The notes under the pieces are model-generated. The model saw only the letters and a program-made list of their open reading frames with translations, was not told the DNA's origin and searched no databases. This document shows, one piece after another, positions 1-5,779 of a stretch of DNA of 7,222 nt. Position numbers and translations under genes: made by a program. Each line of letters opens with the position of its first letter. The stretch's first letter is position 1. This DNA comes from Actinomycetota bacterium (GTDB taxonomy: Bacteria > Actinomycetota > Actinomycetes > Nanopelagicales > Nanopelagicaceae). The stretch is taken from contig RFMK01000119.1 of NCBI GenBank assembly GCA_009927705.1, positions 1 through 7,222 on the forward strand, given 5' to 3'.

Positions 1-2
1 TG

Positions 3-44
3 TTAACCGGTGCGGTCAAACCCCGCGGCGAGGAGACCGGTTAA
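3..44. repeat. Perfect 9-bp inverted repeat downstream of glnA, possible terminator or operator
   Basis: TTAACCGGT (3-11) is matched exactly by ACCGGTTAA (36-44). Directly inside the left arm, GCGG (12-15) can pair with CCGC (23-26), giving a stacked stem with a short bulge. The element lies about 100 bases beyond the glnA stop on the strand glnA is read from, so it could end that transcript. No T-tract can be seen because the window stops. A regulatory palindrome for an unseen neighbour is equally possible. The rest of 1-140 contains no gene I can support. Confidence 0.4.
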
Positions 45-140
45 TTGGCCTCGCCACGGCAGCGAAGGAGGAGTGCGCCCAAGAGAGCGGTGAGAGAAAG
101 CAATTCGCTGCGGAACATGGGTAGAAGGTTAGCCAACGAG

Positions 141-1463
141 TTACAAGACTGGCAAATATCGATCAAGCTCGAAAGCAGTGACCTGCTTGCGGTACTCATC
201 CCACTCAGCGCGCTTGTTGCGAAGGAAGTATTCAAAGACATGCTCGCCCAATGTCTCGCGCACTAATTCGCTCTTCTCCATCGCAAGAATCGCCTCATGC
301 AGATTGGCTGGAAGAGTCGATGGCTGGGCGATCTTCTCCAGCGCATACTTACTTTCAACGCCTTTAAGTCCTGCTGCAATCGTTACGGCAAATGCAAGAT
401 ATGGATTACACGCTGAATCAGGTGCTCGGAACTCGATTCGAGTTGAGTTCTCTTTTTTCGGTTTATACATAGGGATACGCACCATTGCATCGCGATTCTC
501 TTTACCCCAAGAGATCTTCGCGGGCGCTTCTCCCCCACCATGTAAACGCTTATATGAATTGACCCATTGATTAGTCACTGCGATGAATTCGGGAGCGTGA
601 TTGATGATTCCTGCAATAAAAGATCGACCAACGTCAGAGAGTTGATCCTCTTTTCCTTCTTCATAGAACGCATTCTTTTCTCCTTGGAACAAGGAGAAGT
701 GAGTATGCATACCTGATCCAGGATGTTCAGTGAAAGGTTTCGGCATAAATGTTGCATGACATCCTTGATCAAGCGCGACTTCCTTGATGATATGGCGGAA
801 AGTCATGATGTTATCTGCGGTGCTCAAAGCATCGGCGTAGCGAAGATCAATCTCTTGTTGACCTGGCGCACCTTCATGGTGGCTGAACTCGACGGAAACT
901 CCCATTGCTTCCAACAAGGTGATTGCTTGACGACGGAAGTCATGTCCAACTGCAGTTGGCGTGTGGTCAAAATATCCACCCGAGTCGACTGGCGTTGGTT
1001 TCACCCCAGAAACCGGTTGATCCTTGAATAAGAAGAATTCAATTTCGGGATGTGTGTAACAGGTAAAACCCATCTGTGCGGCCTTATCAAGTGCGCGCTT
1101 CAACACATTGCGCGGATCAACGGGAGATGGAGTTCCATCCGGAAGTGTGATGTCACAGAAGATACGTGCGGCACCAGGTTTTTCCGTCCGCCACGGCAGA
1201 ATTGAAAATGTTGAAGGATCTGGCTTAACCAACATGTCAGATTCAGTTCCGCGCGCAAAACCTTCAATTGCAGAACCATCGAATCCGATTCCTTCGGCAA
1301 ATGCATTTTCAAGTTCGGGCGGTGCAATCGCCACAGATTTAAGAAATCCTAAAACATCGGTAAACCACAAGCGAACGAAGCGAATGTCTCGCTCTTCCAA
1401 AGTGCGAAGCACAAACTCTTGTTGTTTTGAAACGTCTAACGAACGTGAATCGGGGGAACTCAT
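141..1463 (-). CDS. glnA: Glutamine synthetase, type I, actinobacterial GlnA2-like
   Basis: Cytoplasmic ATP-dependent ligase joining glutamate to ammonia, or to an amine in some GlnA2 homologues. The beta-grasp N domain carries GFDGSAIEGF (residues 60-69) and the catalytic domain carries HPEIEFFLF (138-146), the HHEGAPGQQEID metal/glutamate region (about 195-206), GSGMHTHFSLF (249-259), SYKRL followed by GGGEAP (Glu312), and RIEFRAPDSACNPY (from about 342). The N-terminal KQQEFVLRTLEERDIRFVRL resembles mycobacterial GlnA2 as I remember it. Length is 440 aa from ATG at 1463. An in-frame TTG at 1484 gives 447 aa but has no Shine-Dalgarno sequence before it, whereas GAGGGG precedes the ATG, though at a rather long 13 nt. 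Two oddities: Ala replaces the second Ser of the usual FDGSS motif, and the segment around residues 370-386 is shortened and lacks the NLY-type adenylylation loop. It follows cysE by 60 bp on the same strand and may be cotranscribed or use its own promoter. The GlnA family call is sure; the GlnA2 subtype and substrate are less so. Confidence 0.95.
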   Translation of the reverse strand: MSSPDSRSLDVSKQQEFVLRTLEERDIRFVRLWFTDVLGFLKSVAIAPPELENAFAEGIGFDGSAIEGFARGTESDMLVKPDPSTFSILPWRTEKPGAARIFCDITLPDGTPSPVDPRNVLKRALDKAAQMGFTCYTHPEIEFFLFKDQPVSGVKPTPVDSGGYFDHTPTAVGHDFRRQAITLLEAMGVSVEFSHHEGAPGQQEIDLRYADALSTADNIMTFRHIIKEVALDQGCHATFMPKPFTEHPGSGMHTHFSLFQGEKNAFYEEGKEDQLSDVGRSFIAGIINHAPEFIAVTNQWVNSYKRLHGGGEAPAKISWGKENRDAMVRIPMYKPKKENSTRIEFRAPDSACNPYLAFAVTIAAGLKGVESKYALEKIAQPSTLPANLHEAILAMEKSELVRETLGEHVFEYFLRNKRAEWDEYRKQVTAFELDRYLPVL

Positions 1464-1486
1464 GAGGCGCAGTCTGCCCCTCAATG

Positions 1487-1502
1487 ATTACGGCAATGTT
1501 AC
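1487..1502 (-). promoter_or_regulatory. Candidate GlnR-like box and -10 upstream of glnA
   Basis: Read on the minus strand, the cysE-glnA spacer contains GTAAC-ATTGCC-GTAAT. This resembles the actinobacterial GlnR pattern GTnAC-n6-GnAAC, with one mismatch in the last base. TAACAT (1501 to 1496) inside it has the TAnnnT form of an actinobacterial -10. I see no convincing -35 at the right distance. The position just ahead of a glutamine synthetase makes nitrogen control reasonable, but short motifs arise by chance and the call is tentative. Confidence 0.25.
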
Positions 1503-1523
1503 GAAGGCCTGAGTTATGCGCCG

Positions 1524-2030
1524 CTAAATGACGAATTGCTCTGAGGCATCGACATCTGTTCGTGCGGGTACATCACGCGTTACGACCGAGTTGGCGCTGA
1601 TACGAGCTCCCATGCCCACGGAGACATTTCCCAAAACTCTCGCACCAGCGCCAATGATCACGTTATTGCCGATAGTTGGATGCCTTTTCCCATTCTCAAA
1701 AGTCCGGGCACCCAATGTGACATCGTGATAAATCATCACGTCATCACCCACAACTGTGGTCTCTCCAATAACGACGCCCATTCCATGGTCGATGAAGAAT
1801 CGTCGACCAATCTTCGCACCAGGATGGATCTCGATACCGGTTGCAGTGCGCACCCAGTTTGCGTAGATCCGCGCTAACAATTTCAAACCGCGTCGCCACA
1901 AGAAGTGTGCGATGCGATATCCCCAGATCGCATGAACGCCTGGGTATGTCAGCGCGACGTCTAGTCGATTGCGCGCTGCAGGATCACGCTGCAACGCAGT
2001 ATCGAGGTCTTCTATGATGCGAGAGAACAC
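1524..2030 (-). CDS. cysE: Serine O-acetyltransferase, short form
   Basis: Transfers acetyl from acetyl-CoA to L-serine, giving O-acetylserine for CysK. A short helical N-terminal region (about residues 1-60, with PGVHAIWGYRIAHFLW at 30-45) is followed by left-handed beta-helix hexapeptide repeats (about 64-152). TGIEIHPGAKIGRRFFIDHG includes the expected active-site Asp81-His82, and KRHPTIG gives His117. At 168 aa it is shorter than most CysE proteins. After VVTRDVPA the usual VGxPAR-type coil and linker are missing, and the chain ends in ASEQFVI. The terminal Ile is the residue that inserts into the CysK active site in the cysteine synthase complex, so the docking tail seems kept while the linker is lost. 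The start is GTG at 2030, immediately after the cysK TAA with no intervening base and only a weak GGAT as Shine-Dalgarno, which points to translational coupling. Confidence 0.95.
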   Translation of the reverse strand: MFSRIIEDLDTALQRDPAARNRLDVALTYPGVHAIWGYRIAHFLWRRGLKLLARIYANWVRTATGIEIHPGAKIGRRFFIDHGMGVVIGETTVVGDDVMIYHDVTLGARTFENGKRHPTIGNNVIIGAGARVLGNVSVGMGARISANSVVTRDVPARTDVDASEQFVI

Positions 2031-2960
2031 TTAAGCATCCATCAAATCTTGATAAAGAATGGTTGAGAGATATCGCTCGCCAAATGATGGAATGATCACG
2101 ACGATGTTTTTTCCTGCAAATTCGCCGCGTTGTGCAACTTGCGAGGCCGCCCATAATGCAGCTCCGGAGGAAATTCCGGCCAAGATGCCTTCTTCACTTG
2201 CTGCGCGTCGCGCGTACTTCACAGCATCTTCTGCAGCAACATCGATGACTTCGTCATAAACGTTGCGATCCAAAATCGGCGGGATGAAGTTTGGCCCAAT
2301 ACCTTGGATTGGATGGCCACCAGGTTTTCCGCCATTAAGAATCGGTGATGCTGCTGGTTCAACGGCGAAGATCTTGATCTCAGGTTTACGAGATTTCAAA
2401 ACCTGGCCGATTCCGGTAATGGTTCCACCGGTGCCGATACCTGCAACAACTGCATCTACTTGCCCATCAGTATCGCGCCAGATTTCTTCTGCTGTGGTCT
2501 TGCGATGTATCTCGGGGTTTGCTTCATTCTCAAATTGTCGGACCAAAACAGCGCCATTTGTTCCCAATTCTTCGGCTTTAGCAACCGCGCCCTTCATCCC
2601 TTCGGAGGCTGGGGTGAGTACCAATTCGGCTCCAAATGCGCGCAACAAGGCGCGACGTTCTTTCGACATCGACTCTGGCATCGTGAGAATCGTCTTGTAA
2701 CCACGAGCAGCACCGACCATCGCCAGTGCGATACCAGTGTTTCCTGATGTTGCCTCAACAATTGTTCCGCCCGGTTTGAGTTGGCCACTCTTTTCCGCAG
2801 CATCAACCATCGCAATTCCAATGCGATCCTTCACGGTGCTGGTCGGGTTATAAAACTCTAACTTTGCAAAGACGTTTGCCTTCGCCCCATCTGTCATGCG
2901 ATTTAGCCGGACGAGCGGGGTATTGCCGAAAACTTCCGTAATGTTCTGATAAACCTTCAC
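2031..2960 (-). CDS. cysK: Cysteine synthase A (O-acetylserine sulfhydrylase)
   Basis: PLP enzyme that replaces the acetyl group of O-acetylserine with sulfide to make L-cysteine in the cytoplasm. At 309 aa it is full length for the family. Visible motifs are NPTSTVKDRIG with PLP-binding Lys44, the substrate loop TSGNTG (71-76), the PLP-phosphate loop GIGTGGT (174-180), HPIQGIG (216-222), GISSGAA (262-268) and PSFGERYLST (291-300). Close similarity to mycobacterial CysK1 is from memory. The start is GTG at 2960 with AGGAGA a few bases upstream, a strong Shine-Dalgarno site. The gene is first in a tight cysK-cysE pair. The 221-bp spacer upstream holds a cysteine-codon leader ORF and pairing segments, so translation or transcription is probably adjusted to cysteine supply. 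Cystathionine beta-synthase-like relatives share the fold, but the linkage to cysE favours CysK. Confidence 0.97.
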   Translation of the reverse strand: MKVYQNITEVFGNTPLVRLNRMTDGAKANVFAKLEFYNPTSTVKDRIGIAMVDAAEKSGQLKPGGTIVEATSGNTGIALAMVGAARGYKTILTMPESMSKERRALLRAFGAELVLTPASEGMKGAVAKAEELGTNGAVLVRQFENEANPEIHRKTTAEEIWRDTDGQVDAVVAGIGTGGTITGIGQVLKSRKPEIKIFAVEPAASPILNGGKPGGHPIQGIGPNFIPPILDRNVYDEVIDVAAEDAVKYARRAASEEGILAGISSGAALWAASQVAQRGEFAGKNIVVIIPSFGERYLSTILYQDLMDA

Positions 2961-3072
2961 AATCTCTCCTTTATTTTCTCACAATACAAAATGAATGCGC
3001 GCAAGAACGCTAGAAAACATATGTGCTGAAAAATCAGCGAGATTAGTTACAGCAGCCGCATGAATTTGCGCG
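2961..3072 (-). promoter_or_regulatory. Putative cysteine-responsive attenuator between leader ORF and cysK
   Basis: Three pairings are visible on the minus-strand RNA. CGCGCAA inside the leader ORF (3072-3066) is perfectly complementary to TTGCGCG (3004-2998). GCTGA (3038-3034) and TCAGC (3029-3025) form a hairpin with a TTTT loop just past the leader stop. AATCTC (3044-3039), overlapping that stop, is complementary to GAGATT (2966-2961), which adjoins the cysK start and overlaps its Shine-Dalgarno region. In addition, TGCTG in the Cys codons (3054-3050) can compete for CAGCA (3028-3024). A ribosome stalled on the Cys codons would cover both the first segment and the anti-Shine-Dalgarno segment, leaving the cysK ribosome-binding site free. 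The complementarities are seen; the mechanism is inferred. No U-tract terminator is present, so control of translation is likelier than of termination. Confidence 0.5.
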
Positions 3073-3126
3073 GCCGAAATCGATGACCCGACGGCGAGTA
3101 AAGAACCATTGACGCATCGATTGCAT
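3043..3126 (-). CDS. Cysteine leader peptide (regulatory upstream ORF of cysK)
   Basis: A small ORF of 27 codons from ATG at 3126, or 24 from ATG at 3117, ending in TAA at 3045-3043. The peptide contains TRRRVIDFGRANSCGCCN at its C-terminus, with three Cys codons in four (TGC GGC TGC TGT) right before the last Asn. Actinobacteria are known to carry short leader peptides ahead of sulfur and cysteine genes, with a basic Arg-rich stretch, an Ile/Val-Asp-Leu/Phe-x-Arg segment and C-terminal cysteines; mycobacterial polycysteine leaderless uORFs attenuate downstream translation in response to cysteine. This ORF fits that pattern and sits 82 bases upstream of cysK. There is no Shine-Dalgarno site before either ATG, but a TAAAAT -10 lies 7 nt upstream of the first, so leaderless translation from 3126 is preferred. 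It probably works by ribosome stalling rather than as a functional protein. Confidence 0.8.
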   Translation of the reverse strand: MQSMRQWFFTRRRVIDFGRANSCGCCN

Positions 3127-3133
3127 GATGAGA

Positions 3134-3162
3134 ATTTTATTGAAAGTTTGAGATTTCGCTAA
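3134..3162 (-). promoter_or_regulatory. Promoter of the leader ORF-cysK-cysE operon
   Basis: On the minus strand, TTAGCG (3162-3157) is followed after 17 nt by TAAAAT (3139-3134), five of six matches to TATAAT. Seven nt then separate the -10 from the leader ATG at 3126, so the transcript would begin at or next to that ATG. The -35 is weak (three of six). It overlaps an imperfect palindrome, TTCGC-AATTA-GCGAA (3169-3155), that could be a repressor site or part of a weak nadE terminator; I cannot tell which. Confidence 0.6.
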
Positions 3163-3181
3163 TTGCGAATTACTTGCAGGA

Positions 3182-4876
3182 CTAGCTTTCTTTCCAGCGT
3201 GAGGTCATCGGCAGGCGCCGATCTTTTCCGAATGCGATGGCTGAAACTTTAGTTCCGGGTGGATATTGGCGACGTTTGTATTCGGCGCGATCCACCATTG
3301 TGATGACGCGATCAACTAATGACTTATCAAAACCTGCCTTGATGATCTCGGCAGCATCTCCATTTTTCTCAACATAAATATCTAGGAGTTGATCTAAGAG
3401 ATGGTAATCAGGAAGTGAATCCGTATCTTTTTGGCCAGGTCGAAGCTCAGCGCTCGGTTCCTTCGAAATTGAGTTCTCCGGAATGGGTGGGACGTGCCCC
3501 ATGGCTCGAGCTTTCTCATTGCGCCATGTCGCTAATCGCCAGACATCAACTTTGAAAATGTCCTTGATTGGCGCGAAACCGCCGACCGCATCTCCGTACA
3601 GAGTTGAATATCCGACGGCCAATTCTGATTTATTGCCAGTTGCAAGAATCAAATGTCCCTCTTGATTCGATAGCCCCATCAATAAGGAGCCGCGCACTCG
3701 GGCCTGAACATTCTCTTCCGCCAGACCCGTCAGCGTTGTGGCTTTCAGGTAGGCCTGGACAACGGGCTCAATTTCAATGGTCCGAAAATCGATGCCCAGA
3801 TTGGTGGCCAATTCACGTGCATCGCTTTTAGAATGATCGGAGGAGTACTTACTGGGCAGCGATACGCCAAAGACATTTTCCTTACCCAGCGCATCAACTG
3901 CGATCGTTGCCACAAGGGCCGAATCAATTCCACCTGAAAGGCCAAGCGCCACGCTCTTAAATCCATTTTTGCGGACGTAATCTCCGAGGCCCATCACGAG
4001 AGCAGACCAGACTTCTTCTTCATCGCTCAATCGCTCAGCCATCGCCGGAGAATGTGTGGGGCGATCGCTCAATGGCGACTCATCGATTACCACATCTGGG
4101 GTCGAACTCTTTTCAAGAACTGGAATATCAACAATGGTAAGTGAGCTGGCAAATTGCTCAGCACGCGCTAAAAGGTTGCGGTCCGCGCCAACAGCCAGTG
4201 AATCACCATCAAAAACCAAATCATCTTGAGCGCCCGTCATATTCACATAGACCATCGGCGCTCCGATTTGAGCGACGCGTCTTTGAACTAACGAAAGCCG
4301 CACATCATCTTTCTTCTGTTCGTATGGACTTCCGTTCGGCACCAAAACAATGCCGGGAGTGCGTTTTGCTAGTTCAGCCATGGGGCCTTGGTCTTGCCAA
4401 ATATCTTCACAGATAGCGACCGCGATATCGACGTTGTGAAAACGAGCGATCAGCGTTCCTTTGCCTGGCCCAAAATTTCGGAACTCATCAAAAACGCCGT
4501 AATTCGGCAGGTGATGCTTGATGTATGTCGCTTTGATAGCACCGCCATGAATCAGCGCGAGAGCGTTTTGAGGTTTATCTTTCTCATCGAGATACCCAAC
4601 GAGGGTAAGGATCTGACTGGCCCCAAGATCGGCAATCTCTTTAGCTAAAGAGGTCACTCGATCGATTGAAGCGCGACGAAAAGCAGGACGCAACGCTAGA
4701 TCTTCGACTGGATATCCAGTGAGAACCATTTCCGGAAAGACAATCACATCAACGTTGCTCTCCAGCGATTCAGCAACGGCGTTCTTGATAAGGGCTGCAT
4801 TTCCTTCAATGTCCCCCACCACAGGATTGACCTGGGCCATTGCAATTCGTAGCGAGCGCTTTACCCCTGTAGGCAC
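3182..4876 (-). CDS. nadE: Glutamine-dependent NAD+ synthetase
   Basis: Makes NAD+ from nicotinic acid adenine dinucleotide, ATP and glutamine, the last step of cytoplasmic NAD synthesis. The N-terminal nitrilase-fold glutaminase domain (about residues 8-255) has the triad Glu49 (FPEMVLTGYP), Lys120 (YIKHHLPNYGVFDE) and Cys156 (AICEDIW). The C-terminal synthetase domain (about 285-560) has the ATP P-loop SGGIDSA (314-320), ENVQARVRG (388-396), TGNKSELAVGYSTLYGD (413-429) and KEPSAELRPGQKDTDSLPDY (472-491). At 564 aa it has the length of the single-polypeptide two-domain type that channels ammonia from glutamine. The start is GTG at 4876, because RIAMAQVNP is the usual beginning of the first domain. 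No Shine-Dalgarno is present, and a TAnnnT -10 ends 6 nt before the GTG, suggesting a leaderless mRNA. It diverges from panB. No frameshift or missing catalytic residue was seen. Confidence 0.97.
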   Translation of the reverse strand: MPTGVKRSLRIAMAQVNPVVGDIEGNAALIKNAVAESLESNVDVIVFPEMVLTGYPVEDLALRPAFRRASIDRVTSLAKEIADLGASQILTLVGYLDEKDKPQNALALIHGGAIKATYIKHHLPNYGVFDEFRNFGPGKGTLIARFHNVDIAVAICEDIWQDQGPMAELAKRTPGIVLVPNGSPYEQKKDDVRLSLVQRRVAQIGAPMVYVNMTGAQDDLVFDGDSLAVGADRNLLARAEQFASSLTIVDIPVLEKSSTPDVVIDESPLSDRPTHSPAMAERLSDEEEVWSALVMGLGDYVRKNGFKSVALGLSGGIDSALVATIAVDALGKENVFGVSLPSKYSSDHSKSDARELATNLGIDFRTIEIEPVVQAYLKATTLTGLAEENVQARVRGSLLMGLSNQEGHLILATGNKSELAVGYSTLYGDAVGGFAPIKDIFKVDVWRLATWRNEKARAMGHVPPIPENSISKEPSAELRPGQKDTDSLPDYHLLDQLLDIYVEKNGDAAEIIKAGFDKSLVDRVITMVDRAEYKRRQYPPGTKVSAIAFGKDRRLPMTSRWKES

Positions 4877-4882
4877 AGTTCA

Positions 4883-4910
4883 AGAGTAGCGATAGACTCG
4901 CGCCACACAA
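4883..4910 (-). promoter_or_regulatory. Candidate nadE promoter for a leaderless GTG start
   Basis: On the minus strand, TTGTGT (4910-4905), a 16-nt spacer and TACTCT (4888-4883) are followed by TGAACT and then the GTG of nadE. Transcription would start at or beside the G of the start codon. Both hexamers match the consensus in only three positions, but the TAnnnT form and spacing suit actinobacterial sigma-A promoters. A plus-strand TAGACT (4893-4898) lies within the same region and may be the -10 for panB, so the two promoters would overlap. Confidence 0.45.
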
Positions 4911-4954
4911 CCCGGGGACTGATCACCTTCAGCTTCGAGGAGAGAAGAGAATTC

Positions 4955-5749
4955 ATGGCTCGCTACACGATTGCCGACCTGGCTGCCTGGAAAAAGTCAG
5001 GTAAGAAATGGTCGATGTTGACGTCATATGACGCAGTCACCGCTTCCGTCTTTGATGAAGCAGGTGTGCCTGTTCTCCTCGTGGGCGACAGCGCCGGAAA
5101 CAACTTCCTTGGTGAAGAGAACACAATTCCTGTGACCGTTGATGAGCTCATCCCCCTCACCCGCGCAGTCGTTCACGGCTCAGAGAAAGCCCTAGTAATC
5201 GCTGATTTCCCTTTCGGTTCTTACGAGCGATCGGCCGACCAAGCGCTCGAAACTGGAATTCGGTTCTTGAAAGAATCAAAAGCGCATGCCGTCAAACTTG
5301 AAGGTGGCGTTCGCGTTGTCGAGCAAATCAAGGCGCTCGTGAAATATGGAATCCCTGTCTTTGGTCATCTCGGCATGACCCCACAATCGGTTAATGCTTT
5401 CGGCGGCTTCAAAGTCCAAGGTCGAAATGACTCCGGCGATGCGATCTTGGCCGATGCTCTAGCCTTGCAAGATGCTGGATGTTGCGCCGTCGTATTAGAA
5501 CTTGTGCCCGCCGAACTCGCGGCAAAAATCACTGCAGCGCTTTCAATTCCAACGATCGGAATTGGAGCTGGCCCATCATGCGATGCCCAAGTCCTGGTTT
5601 GGACAGATCTCATGGGGCTCACTCCTAAGCCACCACGATTTGCTCGCTCTTATTCAAACCTTCGTAACGAGATGATCGAAAGCGCACGTCGCTGGATGGT
5701 CGATGTTGAAACGGGATCTTTTCCGGCCGAAGCCGAGACTTTTCACTAG
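4955..5749 (+). CDS. panB: 3-methyl-2-oxobutanoate hydroxymethyltransferase
   Basis: Adds a hydroxymethyl group from methylenetetrahydrofolate to 2-oxoisovalerate, giving ketopantoate, the first committed step to pantothenate and CoA. It is a Mg-dependent TIM barrel of 264 aa, normal for the family. Visible motifs: LTSYDA (22-27), VGDSAG with metal ligand Asp45, IADFPFGSY with Asp84 (the more usual DMPFGSY has Met here), KLEGG (Lys114, Glu116), GHLGMTPQSVNAFGGFKVQG with His138, LELVPAE with the catalytic Glu182, and IGIGAG (201-206). The start is ATG at 4955 preceded by GGAGAGAAGAG, a purine-rich Shine-Dalgarno region. This contrasts with the leaderless-looking nadE and MFS starts on either side. 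The 78-bp spacer shared with nadE must hold promoters for both. Other pan genes are not in the window. Confidence 0.97.
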   Translation: MARYTIADLAAWKKSGKKWSMLTSYDAVTASVFDEAGVPVLLVGDSAGNNFLGEENTIPVTVDELIPLTRAVVHGSEKALVIADFPFGSYERSADQALETGIRFLKESKAHAVKLEGGVRVVEQIKALVKYGIPVFGHLGMTPQSVNAFGGFKVQGRNDSGDAILADALALQDAGCCAVVLELVPAELAAKITAALSIPTIGIGAGPSCDAQVLVWTDLMGLTPKPPRFARSYSNLRNEMIESARRWMVDVETGSFPAEAETFH

Positions 5750-5768
5750 TTTTCGCTAGCCCCACTCT

Positions 5769-5774
5769 TACACT
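5769..5774 (+). promoter_or_regulatory. Candidate -10 element for leaderless MFS transcript
   Basis: TACACT fits the actinobacterial TAnnnT -10 and is followed by TAACC and then the GTG start at 5780. No Shine-Dalgarno sequence exists in the 30-bp panB-MFS gap. The -35 position falls on the panB stop codon and does not match the consensus, so this is tentative; read-through from panB is also likely. Confidence 0.35.
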
Positions 5775-5779
5775 TAACC

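Noticed and set aside
3..44. Possible tRNA T-arm, GCGG-TCAAACC-CCGC
   Set aside because: Only one arm resembles a tRNA; there is no anticodon or D-arm, and no 7-bp acceptor stem with the right spacing.
41..118. Minus-strand ORF of 25 aa, hydrophobic, after glnA
   Set aside because: No Shine-Dalgarno and no -10 near the ATG; it ends inside an inverted repeat, and Leu richness alone is weak evidence.
45..266. Plus-strand ORF from TTG at 45 with AGGAG 9 nt upstream, Arg-rich N-terminus
   Set aside because: The Shine-Dalgarno match is good, but the second half runs antisense through the glnA 3' end, the start is TTG, and the product resembles nothing I know.
178..570. 130-codon plus-strand ORF opposite glnA
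   Set aside because: It lies wholly antisense to a well-supported glutamine synthetase, has no family motif, and no start signal; it is a shadow frame.
2981..3008. A separate cysK promoter in TTCTTG...TATTGT
   Set aside because: The hexamers are poor and the spacer is 15 nt; the promoter ahead of the leader ORF is much better placed and matched.
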